A stretch of 15,997 bases of DNA from a bacterium (lineage in GTDB: Bacteria > Latescibacterota > UBA2968 > UBA8231). The DNA is taken from NCBI GenBank assembly GCA_027593305.1, contig JAQCJA010000047.1:1-15997 (forward strand), written 5' to 3'. Shown piece after piece: positions 1-7,880 of the stretch. The translations under genes were made by a program, and so were the position numbers. The stretch's first letter is position 1. The number at the start of each line of letters is the position of its first letter. The notes beneath the pieces were generated by a model. That model ran no database searches and had not been told where the DNA came from. It saw only the letters and a program-made list of their open reading frames with translations.

Positions 1-1
1 C

Positions 2-655
2 ATCGACACCGATGTCTTCCAGCCGACGCAACAGGCTCTCGACTATGACATTCTGCGCGACCTGCCCGGCCCGCTGGTGACCAGCCCGGTGCGGCTCGAC
101 CCCTCCAAGGGCATCGATCTGCTGCTTGATGCGTTTGAACTCGTCGCCAGCCTGCGTGCGGACGCCACGTTGCTGATCACCGGCAACGGCAGCATCTGCC
201 ACCATCTGGGCATGACGAACCCGTACTACGAACACCTGCAACGGGTGGTGCAACTCAAGGAACTCTCCCACTGCGTGCGTTTTGCCCGCGGCGTCTTTGC
301 CAGCGCCGACATGCCCGCGTTGTACACGCAATCGGATGTCTGTGTCATGACCAGCGTGTCCGAAGGCTTCGGCCTCGGCCTGGCCGAGTCCCTAGCCTGC
401 GAAACACCCGTCGTCGCCACCCGCACCGAGGGCATGAGTGAGGTTTTTGCCGATGGCGAGGGTGGTGTCTATGTCGAACGGGATGCCGGCGACATCGCCC
501 AGTGCCTGTTGACGCTGCTGGGGGATGAGGCACTGCGTTCGCGTATGGGACGCCGCGGCCGTCAGCATGTCATGTCCCACTTTCCCCTGCAGGCGCAGGC
601 CGACCGGTATCTGGCTTTGTTCAGCGCTCTGTGTACGGCGCGGATCGCCGCCTGA
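2..655 (+). CDS. Glycosyltransferase, GT4 type, C-terminal part (5' end outside window)
   Basis: The reading frame is open from base 2, so the true start lies to the left and 217 codons are visible. The protein shows the C-terminal, nucleotide-sugar-binding half of a GT-B fold enzyme. A strand and loop reading VTSPVRLDPSKGIDLLLDAF is the usual entry to this domain. It is followed by LLITGNG and then the donor-site signature SVSEGFGLGLAESLACETPV, in which the EGFGL..AE glutamates normally contact the donor sugar nucleotide. The tail (LLGDEALRSRMGRRGR) is also typical of GT4 enzymes. It probably transfers a sugar to a cell-surface glycan, lipid or secondary metabolite; donor and acceptor cannot be told from sequence. 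The stop codon is followed after one base by the ATG of the next gene, so they are almost certainly co-transcribed. An internal GTG at 77 is not a credible start because the domain begins before it. Confidence 0.9.
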   Translation: MDTDVFQPTQQALDYDILRDLPGPLVTSPVRLDPSKGIDLLLDAFELVASLRADATLLITGNGSICHHLGMTNPYYEHLQRVVQLKELSHCVRFARGVFASADMPALYTQSDVCVMTSVSEGFGLGLAESLACETPVVATRTEGMSEVFADGEGGVYVERDAGDIAQCLLTLLGDEALRSRMGRRGRQHVMSHFPLQAQADRYLALFSALCTARIAA

Positions 656-656
656 C

Positions 657-1715
657 ATGGTAGCTGCCACAATCTCTCTGCCACTGGGCGTACCGCTGCT
701 GCAGAGCTACCTGTTCCTCGCCTATCCGCTGGCCATCCTGGCCGGTCATGGTGATGTGGCCCTCCCCTGGATTCTGTCCAGTTTCGTGCAGCTCTACCAT
801 CGGCCGGGGGGGGATCTCAAGTTCTACACACACCCCTGGTCGCCGGCCGATCACTTGCGCCAGGTGTCGCTGTTCACCTGCCCGTGGCTCGACGTGCAGC
901 ACCTCGACCAGCGGCTGCCGGGAAGACCTCTGGTACCCTTCCTTGGCCATTGCATCGAACGCGGTCTCTACGTGCAGATCGACATCGACTATGGCTGCCT
1001 GCCCGGCGATCCCCGTCGGGGCTGGCTGCACGAAATTCTGCTCACGGGCGTCGACCGGCAGGCGAGGGTCTTCGAGGCCCTCGCCTACACGGCGGGCGGT
1101 GGCTTCCACAGGTTCCGGCTCGACGCCGAGACGATTGAAGCGGGTACGAAGGCCGCTGCAAGCCTGGCGCGGCAGCGCCCTGACCACAACGAACGGCCCC
1201 GCCTGTTGCTGTATCGTTTCGTTCCTGCCACGGCTGCCGCAGTTCCCTTTGATGTGGAAGGTCTGTGTGACTCGCTGTGGGATTACCTGGAGGCAGCCAA
1301 CAGTTCGATCCGGTACCGCAGCATTGCGCCAACGATCCAGGCCCTGTGGGGCATCGCCACGTCCACCTGGCTCGAGTCACAGATCCTGGCGTGCAACCAT
1401 GCTGCATCGGCAGACCGTCTGGCGATTCCATTGCGTGTCTGGTGGGAACACAAGCGACTGATGGCCCTGTGCTTCACCTACCTGGAGCAGCTGGGTCTGC
1501 TCGACCCGGGCCGTGGCGCCGGCGCCAGAGCTCGTCACATCGCCGAGCATGCCTGGAAGATCCGGCTGATCGTTCTGCGCTGGCGCCAGGTGCCCGCGTG
1601 CGGCCAGGAGCAGGTGGCGGCCATGCTGCGCGAAGCGACGGCACGTGAACTCGATACAGCGGGGCACGTCGTCAACGCCCTGGCCAGCGGATCTGCTCTC
1701 CGCCGTGCCGCCTGA
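657..1715 (+). CDS. BtrH/C39-like protein of unknown function
   Basis: 352 residues from an ATG one base after the preceding stop. The frame is open further upstream (to 525), but that part only overlaps the glycosyltransferase. The sequence resembles, from memory of the family, a group of about 350-residue uncharacterised proteins seen mainly in Bacilli and Clostridia near peptide or other natural-product genes, some annotated as BtrH N-terminal-like (papain or C39-like fold). Shared landmarks are LPLGVPLLQSYLFLAYPLAI near the N-terminus, PWILSSFVQLYH, a CPWLDVQ segment, a central YVQIDIDYG...LHEILLTG stretch with the pattern of a cysteine-peptidase-like core, and a late IPLRVWWEHKRLM motif. 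BtrH itself moves an acyl group from a carrier protein, so acyl or peptide transfer is possible but not shown. No signal peptide or clear membrane span. A run of eight G at 806-813 lies in the coding frame. Family assignment is moderate, function unknown. Confidence 0.7.
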   Translation: MVAATISLPLGVPLLQSYLFLAYPLAILAGHGDVALPWILSSFVQLYHRPGGDLKFYTHPWSPADHLRQVSLFTCPWLDVQHLDQRLPGRPLVPFLGHCIERGLYVQIDIDYGCLPGDPRRGWLHEILLTGVDRQARVFEALAYTAGGGFHRFRLDAETIEAGTKAAASLARQRPDHNERPRLLLYRFVPATAAAVPFDVEGLCDSLWDYLEAANSSIRYRSIAPTIQALWGIATSTWLESQILACNHAASADRLAIPLRVWWEHKRLMALCFTYLEQLGLLDPGRGAGARARHIAEHAWKIRLIVLRWRQVPACGQEQVAAMLREATARELDTAGHVVNALASGSALRRAA

Positions 1716-2961
1716 GACCCGGGACGTGGCACCTACCCGGGTTACGATTGCCTTCTGTTCGGGGCGACGACAGGTGGTCTCCGTCGTCGACATGCTGGTC
1801 GGTCGACTGCGGGCCCTGGGCTACGTTGAGAGCCACTGCCTGCGTCTGCTCGTTGTTTGGGACAGCACGCTGGAGAGTGCCCCGCCGCCGCATCGTGAGC
1901 TGCGGCTCTCCGGTGTGGGTGCCTTCGAGGAGGTGCGCTGCATCCAGCTGGCCTCCGGCGTATCCCTTGCCTGTGCAGCGGGTGCCACAGGATCGATTGA
2001 GCCCCTCATCAAGCGCCCCGGCTACAGCGCCCAGCGCAACGTTGCCATCCTCGACGCGTTACGCGCCGGCTCCGATGCCCTGCTGTTTCTCGATGACGAC
2101 GAGTATTTCTCGGCGCCGTGGCGAGATGAGGGTGGCACGCTTCACTGGCGCCCCGTCGATCCTCTGGGTCCCCATCTGGACGGCCTGTCCCGCGGGGCAG
2201 CCGTCACCAACGGCACGACCCTGGGCGAGCCGTCACCGATCCCGCGGGGCATTACCCGGCACGTGGCTCCTGCCCTGCTGCGTCGCCTCGGTGCGGCCCT
2301 GGCCTCGGGCAGCGAGTTCCTCACGTCCTCCGCCTTCCTCGCCGGTCGCATGCGGCTGGCACCGGGCCCCGGGGACAATCTGCCCCGGCCCATCCGCGCT
2401 GTGCGCGGCGTCCATCGGCTCTCCGGCGGCAATCTTGCTCTCGACCTGCACGTCACTCGTGCCGGGCAGATGCCGCCCTTCTACGCGCCACCGGCAGCAC
2501 GCGGCGAGGATGCTCTGTTCGGTGCCCGCCTTGGTCATCTGTCCGTCCTGCGGGTGCCGGCGTATGTGTTCCACGACCCCTTCTGCCGTTTCACCGAAAT
2601 CGCCCGCACCGGTATCTGCCCCGCGCAACTGACACCGACGCCACTGACACGGGTCACCGTCGAACGTTTCGGGCGCGCCCTGCTGGGCTGGATTCGCTAC
2701 GCACCGCTGCTGCTGCGCCTGCGCGCTCCGGACGAAGCCTGGTATCGGGTGGGTATCTCATTGATGCGCGAAGCCGTCGGTGAAGCGGCGCCGGCCCTGG
2801 CTGGGGGCTTGAATTGGGAAGGGTTTTCAGCGGCACCATCCGTGCTGGCGCGCTACAGCCGTCGCAGCGAACATGATCTGCAGGAACTGATCTCAACGGA
2901 GCAGGCCTGGCGCTCCTGGCTGGGCGAGCGGCTCAGCAACTCGGCACAACGGGCGGCCTAG
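1705..2961 (+). CDS. GT2-like glycosyltransferase
   Basis: 418 residues if started at GTG 1705, which overlaps the previous stop by 11 bases. An earlier GTG at 1645 and a later one at 1726 are in the same frame, and no start has a strong ribosome binding site. The first strand (RVTIAFCSGRR) follows directly, which favours 1705 or 1726. The centre has the GT-A pattern: GYSAQRNVAILDALRAGSD, then LLFLDDDEYF, whose acidic cluster should bind the metal and nucleotide-sugar. A later PPAARGEDALFGARL segment with a GED motif matches the usual acceptor or catalytic acidic region, and is followed by VPAYVFHDPF. It likely adds a sugar within the same pathway as the upstream GT4 enzyme; substrate unknown. 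Its TAG stop overlaps the TAG stop of the convergent lipoprotein gene by the four bases CTAG. Confidence 0.78.
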   Translation: MPPETRDVAPTRVTIAFCSGRRQVVSVVDMLVGRLRALGYVESHCLRLLVVWDSTLESAPPPHRELRLSGVGAFEEVRCIQLASGVSLACAAGATGSIEPLIKRPGYSAQRNVAILDALRAGSDALLFLDDDEYFSAPWRDEGGTLHWRPVDPLGPHLDGLSRGAAVTNGTTLGEPSPIPRGITRHVAPALLRRLGAALASGSEFLTSSAFLAGRMRLAPGPGDNLPRPIRAVRGVHRLSGGNLALDLHVTRAGQMPPFYAPPAARGEDALFGARLGHLSVLRVPAYVFHDPFCRFTEIARTGICPAQLTPTPLTRVTVERFGRALLGWIRYAPLLLRLRAPDEAWYRVGISLMREAVGEAAPALAGGLNWEGFSAAPSVLARYSRRSEHDLQELISTEQAWRSWLGERLSNSAQRAA

Positions 2962-4772
2962 AAGGCAGCGACCTGAACCGCCGCCGCCGCTGGAGAAACG
3001 TGATAACGCCCTGCCGCCAGCACACCCAGATCCTGCACCTTGCCATCGGGCCAGTGCACAACAACGCTTTCCGCCGCGTCTGCTTCGCCCAGGCCAAAGA
3101 CCAGAGCCGCCGAATGCTGGCTCAGATACGAGGACCCCGTGCGCACCGTCAGCGACTGTCGGCGCCCGCCGACGGTAACTTTCGCCACCGCCCCCAGGGC
3201 ATCCACGGCGGGGGGCGCACCCCGGAGAATCAGCACCAGCGCGGACCGGACATTGGTATGGGCATTGGCATTGGCGCCGACCGCATCATTGCGCAGCACA
3301 TGCGCTCTGCCGCCATTGGTCGACAGCAGGGCATCCACATCACCGTCCCCTTCCAGATCACCGATGGCCAGACCGCGGGCCACCAGAGGCTCGGCGAAGA
3401 AGGGTCCCGCTGCCGCTGCGGCATCCACCAGACCACCCTGACCGTCGTTCCAGAACAACTGCGGCGGCTGTGCGTAACTGATCTCTTTCTGCACGGCGTT
3501 GATCGATGGTTCGATGTGGCCGTTGGCCAACAGCAGATCGGCAAAGCCATCCAGGTCGTAGTCAAAAAACTTCAGACCGAAAGTCAGGGCTCGCAGTGTC
3601 GGCTGCACGAGACGGCTGCGACCGGCACCATCAACAAAGACCGTCGCCTGAGGCGCCGTCTGCGTATACAGTGACATGGCCTCGCGACTGAAGTTGCCGA
3701 TGCCGATGGACAGCGTCCCCGGTGTCGACAGGGATGCCACATCCACACCCATGCCGGCGCGGGCGCGGCCGGAATCGTCGTAGCCGATGCCGGCAGCCAT
3801 GCCCGCTTCGATGAAGCGTCCGTTCCCCTGATTCCGCAGCAGAAAATTCGGCTGCGTGTCATTGGTAATCACCAGATCCACCCAGCCATCCGCGTCGAGA
3901 TCCATGGCGGCAGCCCCCATGGACTTGGCATCCGGCAGCAACAGGCCCGCCGCTTCGGTGATCTCCTCGAAGCGCCCGTCGCCGCGATTGTGATACAGTC
4001 GCGGTGTCGATCCGGCATATTGTTGCGGCGTGGCGTACGACTTCTGTTGTCCATCGAAACTGGCGTAGAGATCGTTCTCCGGCGACCAGTGCACGTAATT
4101 GGTTACCAGCAGATCCGGCCAGCCATCGTTGTCGACGTCCGCCCACAGCGCCGCCGTCGACCATTCGGGTTGGCGGCGACTGCTGTCATCCGTCCACATC
4201 GATCCACCAACACCCGCCCGGTCTGTCGCATCGACGAATCGCATTCGACCCGCGCCGCGCAACAGCAGATTTGTTCCCAGGGTCGTCAGAAACATGTCGG
4301 TGTGGCCATCGGCATCGTAGTCGGCTGCCGTGACTCCCATGCCGTAGATACTGACATCCAGCCCCGATCCGGCCGTCACATCGGTGAACGTGCCATCCCC
4401 GGCATTGGCGTAGAGCCCGCTTGTCGGCGTCGGCCCCGAGCCTTGGTGACCGGCGAACCAGGTGCCGTTGACGAGTACTGCATCGTCGTCGCCATCAGCA
4501 TCGATATCGAAAAGACCGGCCCCGGCACCCATGGTCTCCGCCATCCACTTCTGCCCGAAGGCACCGGTCTCGTGGGTGAAGTCGATGCCGGAGGATTGTG
4601 TCACATCAACAAAGTGCACATTCGGGGCGCGGCGCTGCACGGCACCCGTGGCGTACGCCGAGGTCTTCTGCGTGTACTGTGGCGCCGCTTCTTCCACGGG
4701 AGTCGACTGCTGTCCACAACCTGTCAGCAGCACCATCATCGGCAGGAAAAGCCACATCCTTCTGCGCCGCAT
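2958..4772 (-). CDS. ASPIC/UnbV FG-GAP lipoprotein (CRTAC1-like)
   Basis: 604 residues. The N-terminus has basic residues, a hydrophobic stretch and a lipobox ending LLTGC, so Cys19 should be lipidated and the protein held on the envelope. At least six FG-GAP/VCBS-type repeats follow, each with a calcium-binding DxDxDG loop: DIDADGDDD (near residue 88), DYDADGHTD (150), DVDNDGWPD (215), DLDADGWVD (294), DYDLDGFAD (407) and the variant DLEGDGDVD (475). These are expected to form a beta-propeller. The C-terminus (about 525-592) is an ASPIC/UnbV domain, seen in GAVAKVTVGGRRQSLTVRTG and VVVHWPDGKVQDL. The family is named from animal CRTAC1, and its bacterial role is not established. ATG 4772 is preceded by a GGGGGAT Shine-Dalgarno-like stretch lying in the end of the upstream gene. 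Only 4 bp separate it from the multiheme gene, so the two probably act together. Confidence 0.93.
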   Translation of the reverse strand: MRRRRMWLFLPMMVLLTGCGQQSTPVEEAAPQYTQKTSAYATGAVQRRAPNVHFVDVTQSSGIDFTHETGAFGQKWMAETMGAGAGLFDIDADGDDDAVLVNGTWFAGHQGSGPTPTSGLYANAGDGTFTDVTAGSGLDVSIYGMGVTAADYDADGHTDMFLTTLGTNLLLRGAGRMRFVDATDRAGVGGSMWTDDSSRRQPEWSTAALWADVDNDGWPDLLVTNYVHWSPENDLYASFDGQQKSYATPQQYAGSTPRLYHNRGDGRFEEITEAAGLLLPDAKSMGAAAMDLDADGWVDLVITNDTQPNFLLRNQGNGRFIEAGMAAGIGYDDSGRARAGMGVDVASLSTPGTLSIGIGNFSREAMSLYTQTAPQATVFVDGAGRSRLVQPTLRALTFGLKFFDYDLDGFADLLLANGHIEPSINAVQKEISYAQPPQLFWNDGQGGLVDAAAAAGPFFAEPLVARGLAIGDLEGDGDVDALLSTNGGRAHVLRNDAVGANANAHTNVRSALVLILRGAPPAVDALGAVAKVTVGGRRQSLTVRTGSSYLSQHSAALVFGLGEADAAESVVVHWPDGKVQDLGVLAAGRYHVSPAAAAVQVAAF

Positions 4773-4776
4773 GCGC

Positions 4777-7722
4777 CTACATCCCCCGTCCGGTGGCCGG
4801 CACCGGTGACGACAACTCGTGGACGTGAATACTTTGTGCTTCCTGGTTGGCTTCAGGGTGCTGCATGCGGTAACCGCGGGTCACCTCCTGCGCCGACTCA
4901 TCGATCTGGTAGTAGGTATAGGCCTGCTCCGCAGCGGCCGCTTCGGCCTCGCGGCCGAGACTGCGCAGGCACAACATGCGGTGGTAGTGAGCGCTGCGAT
5001 CTTCGGGATCGATGCGCAGTACCTGGTCGATGGCATCGAGGGCCGCAGCGAAACGGCCGTCCAGGTAGAGCACGCGGCCCAGATTGCGCCATGTCGCCCG
5101 ATCCTGCGGGAAGCGCACCAGCACATGCCGATAGGCCGCCTCCGCGTCGGCGTAGCGGCCAGCCTTCTGCTGGGTGACACCCCAGATCCATGCCGTCTGT
5201 GCATCGCCGGCATCCATCTCTTCACACTGTTCCAGCAACTCGTACACGCGTTCCAGGTCCCCATCCTGCAGCGCCACACGCGCCATATTGCGCGGCCCGT
5301 CGATGCGACCGGGTTGCAGGCGGGCAACTTCCGCGAAGGCAGCCATGGCACCACGGGTGTCACCCTGCAACAGCAGGGCAATGCCGTAGTCGTTGTGCCG
5401 CATCCATGGAGGCGCCGGCGAGCTTGTCGTTTCCCGGGCAACACCCGCGTCGGTCACGGGCAGGATGATCTCGTGGCGGGCAATCTCCGTCACCGGCAGG
5501 TCGGGAATGGCGGACAGGGCGCGGAAGCCCGCCGGATTGCTGTTGTAGGCAAACTCCGTGTAGGTGCGATCGAACTTGCGCCACAGCAGACGAGCGGTAA
5601 TGCGCACGGATGTGCCGGCGTAGTGGGCCGGAATCCGCAGCCCGTAGTGCGCCGCCGCCGCAGTACCCGGACCGATGACCCGGACGTAGACGGGCGCGTA
5701 TATATCCTGGGCGTTGCGCTGATGGATGCCTTTGCCGGTTTTGTCGACGAGCAGACCCTTGAAGAAATGCGCCGCCGGATCCACATGCCCATCGGCAGCC
5801 ACGGCGCCGCTCTGCAGCAGCACATCCGTGGGCTCCATACCCGACACGGTGAACTCGATCCAGCCTTCATTGGAGTCGATCGTGCCGCCAGGGAAGGTGT
5901 GCCCCACGCCGATGTTGCGCACCGTGACATCGACCTGAACATGTTCACCCGGTGCCAACGGCGACGCCTGCGCACCAGGCAGATACTCGATCCCCCCGTC
6001 TGTCCGCCGCAGCGCCGGAATGTCGATCCGCAGTTTCTCATCCTGCAGAAAAGCCTCGATGCGGGCAACCGTCTCCGTGTCCCCCCGCAGAAATGGCAGG
6101 GCCGTATTGGCGGCGACAAACCGGTGCGAGCGCACGAAGCCGTTGCGCGCCGACACATCCCCCTCAACGGCTGCCTCCAGAGGCATGTGGCAGTCCTGGC
6201 AAACGCGCTGGAAACCGGGAAGGTAGAAGGTGCGCGATGCGTTCAGCGCCACGCCGCTGTCATGCCAGTTGTCGAACTCGTCCTGGCCACGCAACCAGCG
6301 GTAGCCGTTGACGCGCGTATCGAGGCTGACTTTGTGGCAGGTGGCGCAGAACTGTGATGTCTGGAAGAAGGGCTTGAGCATCTGCCGTTTGTGCACGGCG
6401 GGGCGCGCCTTCAGGGCCATGTCGTGCATCAACTGCCCGACACCGCTCTGCGATTCGGCAAACAGGTAGGGGTCTTCCTGATGGTCGGCGATGTTGTAGT
6501 TGCCATTGCCCGTAACGCCATGAATCTGATCGATGGCGTGACACGCCAGACAGGTAAGCCCCGCCTGTGCCTCCGGCGACCGGCGATCGATCTCGCCTGA
6601 CATCTTCCCTGCCAGCATCAGCGCCGGGTCGTGGCAGCCCGAGCACCACTTCGATTTGACCAGCGACTCGCGACCCCGCAGATCCTCGCCGTCTCCACTC
6701 TTCGCCTGGCTTGAGAAGTACTCAACGTGGGCATCGAGTTCGGCATTCGAGTGGGTCGAAAGGTGACGCAGGTCGTTGATCGTCGCCTCGTAGAAGGGGT
6801 TGTTGAACGAGGCGAAACGATGCGCCGAAGTAGCCCACTGCTCGACGATGGCAGCATGGCAACGCTCGCAGGTGACGGCGCCCAGCTTCTCGCTGGTGAC
6901 AAAGCCCTGCTGCTGGACCTCGCGTTCCAGCAGTTCCTGCTCGGGCAGGTTGCCACGGGTGATGATGCGCGACGGCAGGTACGCACCGGTCGTCGTCGTC
7001 GCCGCCGCCGGGAAGAAGGGACTCTTGTAGGAGACGAAGTTGGCGGGCACGAAGCTCTGCGCATCGCCGAGTTCCTGCCAGGCGCCCGATCCGGGACCCA
7101 TGTGTGTGCCTGTGGCAAAGGCCTTTTCCGCCGCTTCGGTGAGCGCTTCCCCCTCATAGGTAACCCCGTGGGCGACGATGGCCACCAGCGCCAGAGCGGC
7201 GATGGCACCGGGAGCGATGACATAGCTGGCTTTCGATGGCTTCCAGATGGAAGTCCGGCGATGGGCCAGATAGAAAATCGGCAGCGCCGCAGCGGCCAGC
7301 ACGTGCAACCACCAGGCCCAGGCGTTATTGCGGTTGTTGGCTTCACTCAGGATGAACAGGCCCGAGATCAGCAGCCCGGTACCCAGGACGGCGGTGACCA
7401 CGCCGGTGAGGATCGCCTGGCGCCGATGGCGGCGCCACACCGATGGCAGATGCCACTCGACGAAAGCCAGCATGAGCACCACGAGGAGGATGCCCAGCCC
7501 CGTGTGTGACAGCACCATGGCCTGATAGAACTGCGACAGGGATATGTCGGAGACCGCAAAGTAGCTGACGCCTGCAGCGGCCCCGGCGCGATGGGCCAGC
7601 AGGTAGAGGGTGTCGGCCAGCATGATGACACCCAGAGCCACAATCAGGGCCAGAGACCTGCGCATGTACGGGCTCAGGCGACTGCGGTGCCGCGAACTGC
7701 CGGTTGAAGGAATCTGACTCAA
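4777..7722 (-). CDS. Membrane-anchored pentahaem cytochrome c-TPR fusion protein
   Basis: 981 residues from TTG 7722; ATG 7665 (Met20) is an alternative and keeps all domains. Neither has a strong ribosome binding site. Five hydrophobic segments lie at about 24-43, 71-90, 103-125, 135-153 and 167-184. Five CXXCH haem c sites follow at 285-289 (CERCH), 360-364 (CSGCH), 391-395 (CLACH), 459-463 (CATCH) and 508-512 (CQDCH), as in cytochrome c554-like multihaem proteins. A beta-rich stretch (about 560-740) includes NIGVGHTFPGGTIDSNEGW, a type often found after such cytochromes. Residues about 765-930 form several TPR units. The helix histidines H73/H91 and H140/H154 could ligate two b-type haems, as in di-haem membrane cytochromes b; this is inference. 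The likely role is electron transfer between the membrane quinone pool and periplasmic partners. Co-transcription with the ASPIC/UnbV lipoprotein is likely. Confidence 0.9.
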   Translation of the reverse strand: MSQIPSTGSSRHRSRLSPYMRRSLALIVALGVIMLADTLYLLAHRAGAAAGVSYFAVSDISLSQFYQAMVLSHTGLGILLVVLMLAFVEWHLPSVWRRHRRQAILTGVVTAVLGTGLLISGLFILSEANNRNNAWAWWLHVLAAAALPIFYLAHRRTSIWKPSKASYVIAPGAIAALALVAIVAHGVTYEGEALTEAAEKAFATGTHMGPGSGAWQELGDAQSFVPANFVSYKSPFFPAAATTTTGAYLPSRIITRGNLPEQELLEREVQQQGFVTSEKLGAVTCERCHAAIVEQWATSAHRFASFNNPFYEATINDLRHLSTHSNAELDAHVEYFSSQAKSGDGEDLRGRESLVKSKWCSGCHDPALMLAGKMSGEIDRRSPEAQAGLTCLACHAIDQIHGVTGNGNYNIADHQEDPYLFAESQSGVGQLMHDMALKARPAVHKRQMLKPFFQTSQFCATCHKVSLDTRVNGYRWLRGQDEFDNWHDSGVALNASRTFYLPGFQRVCQDCHMPLEAAVEGDVSARNGFVRSHRFVAANTALPFLRGDTETVARIEAFLQDEKLRIDIPALRRTDGGIEYLPGAQASPLAPGEHVQVDVTVRNIGVGHTFPGGTIDSNEGWIEFTVSGMEPTDVLLQSGAVAADGHVDPAAHFFKGLLVDKTGKGIHQRNAQDIYAPVYVRVIGPGTAAAAHYGLRIPAHYAGTSVRITARLLWRKFDRTYTEFAYNSNPAGFRALSAIPDLPVTEIARHEIILPVTDAGVARETTSSPAPPWMRHNDYGIALLLQGDTRGAMAAFAEVARLQPGRIDGPRNMARVALQDGDLERVYELLEQCEEMDAGDAQTAWIWGVTQQKAGRYADAEAAYRHVLVRFPQDRATWRNLGRVLYLDGRFAAALDAIDQVLRIDPEDRSAHYHRMLCLRSLGREAEAAAAEQAYTYYQIDESAQEVTRGYRMQHPEANQEAQSIHVHELSSPVPATGRGM

Positions 7723-7880
7723 CGTAACAGAGTTCTGGATAGAGGGCGGGACACGTTGCAGCTGGCGGCTTGGTTGATGGGTCGCCCGTCGATCCTCCGG
7801 CGAAACATCAAGTCACTGTGCTGGTGGAAGATAAGGTGATGTATCGAAGCTCGCCGTGCAGGGCCGACGGGGCCGAGCCG

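Noticed and set aside
3990..5177. 395-codon + strand frame across the ASPIC/UnbV and cytochrome genes
   Set aside because: Arg/Pro-rich translation with no motifs, antisense to two clear genes and crossing their junction.
4819..6357. 512-codon open frame on the + strand opposite the multihaem cytochrome gene
   Set aside because: It is antisense to well-supported haem and TPR coding sequence, shows no domain, and is expected from the base composition of a GC-rich gene.
7723..7880. GGCC...GGCC hairpin after the acetate kinase stop as terminator
   Set aside because: Only a 4-bp stem and no T run; no convincing terminator or promoter is seen in this 158-bp gap.
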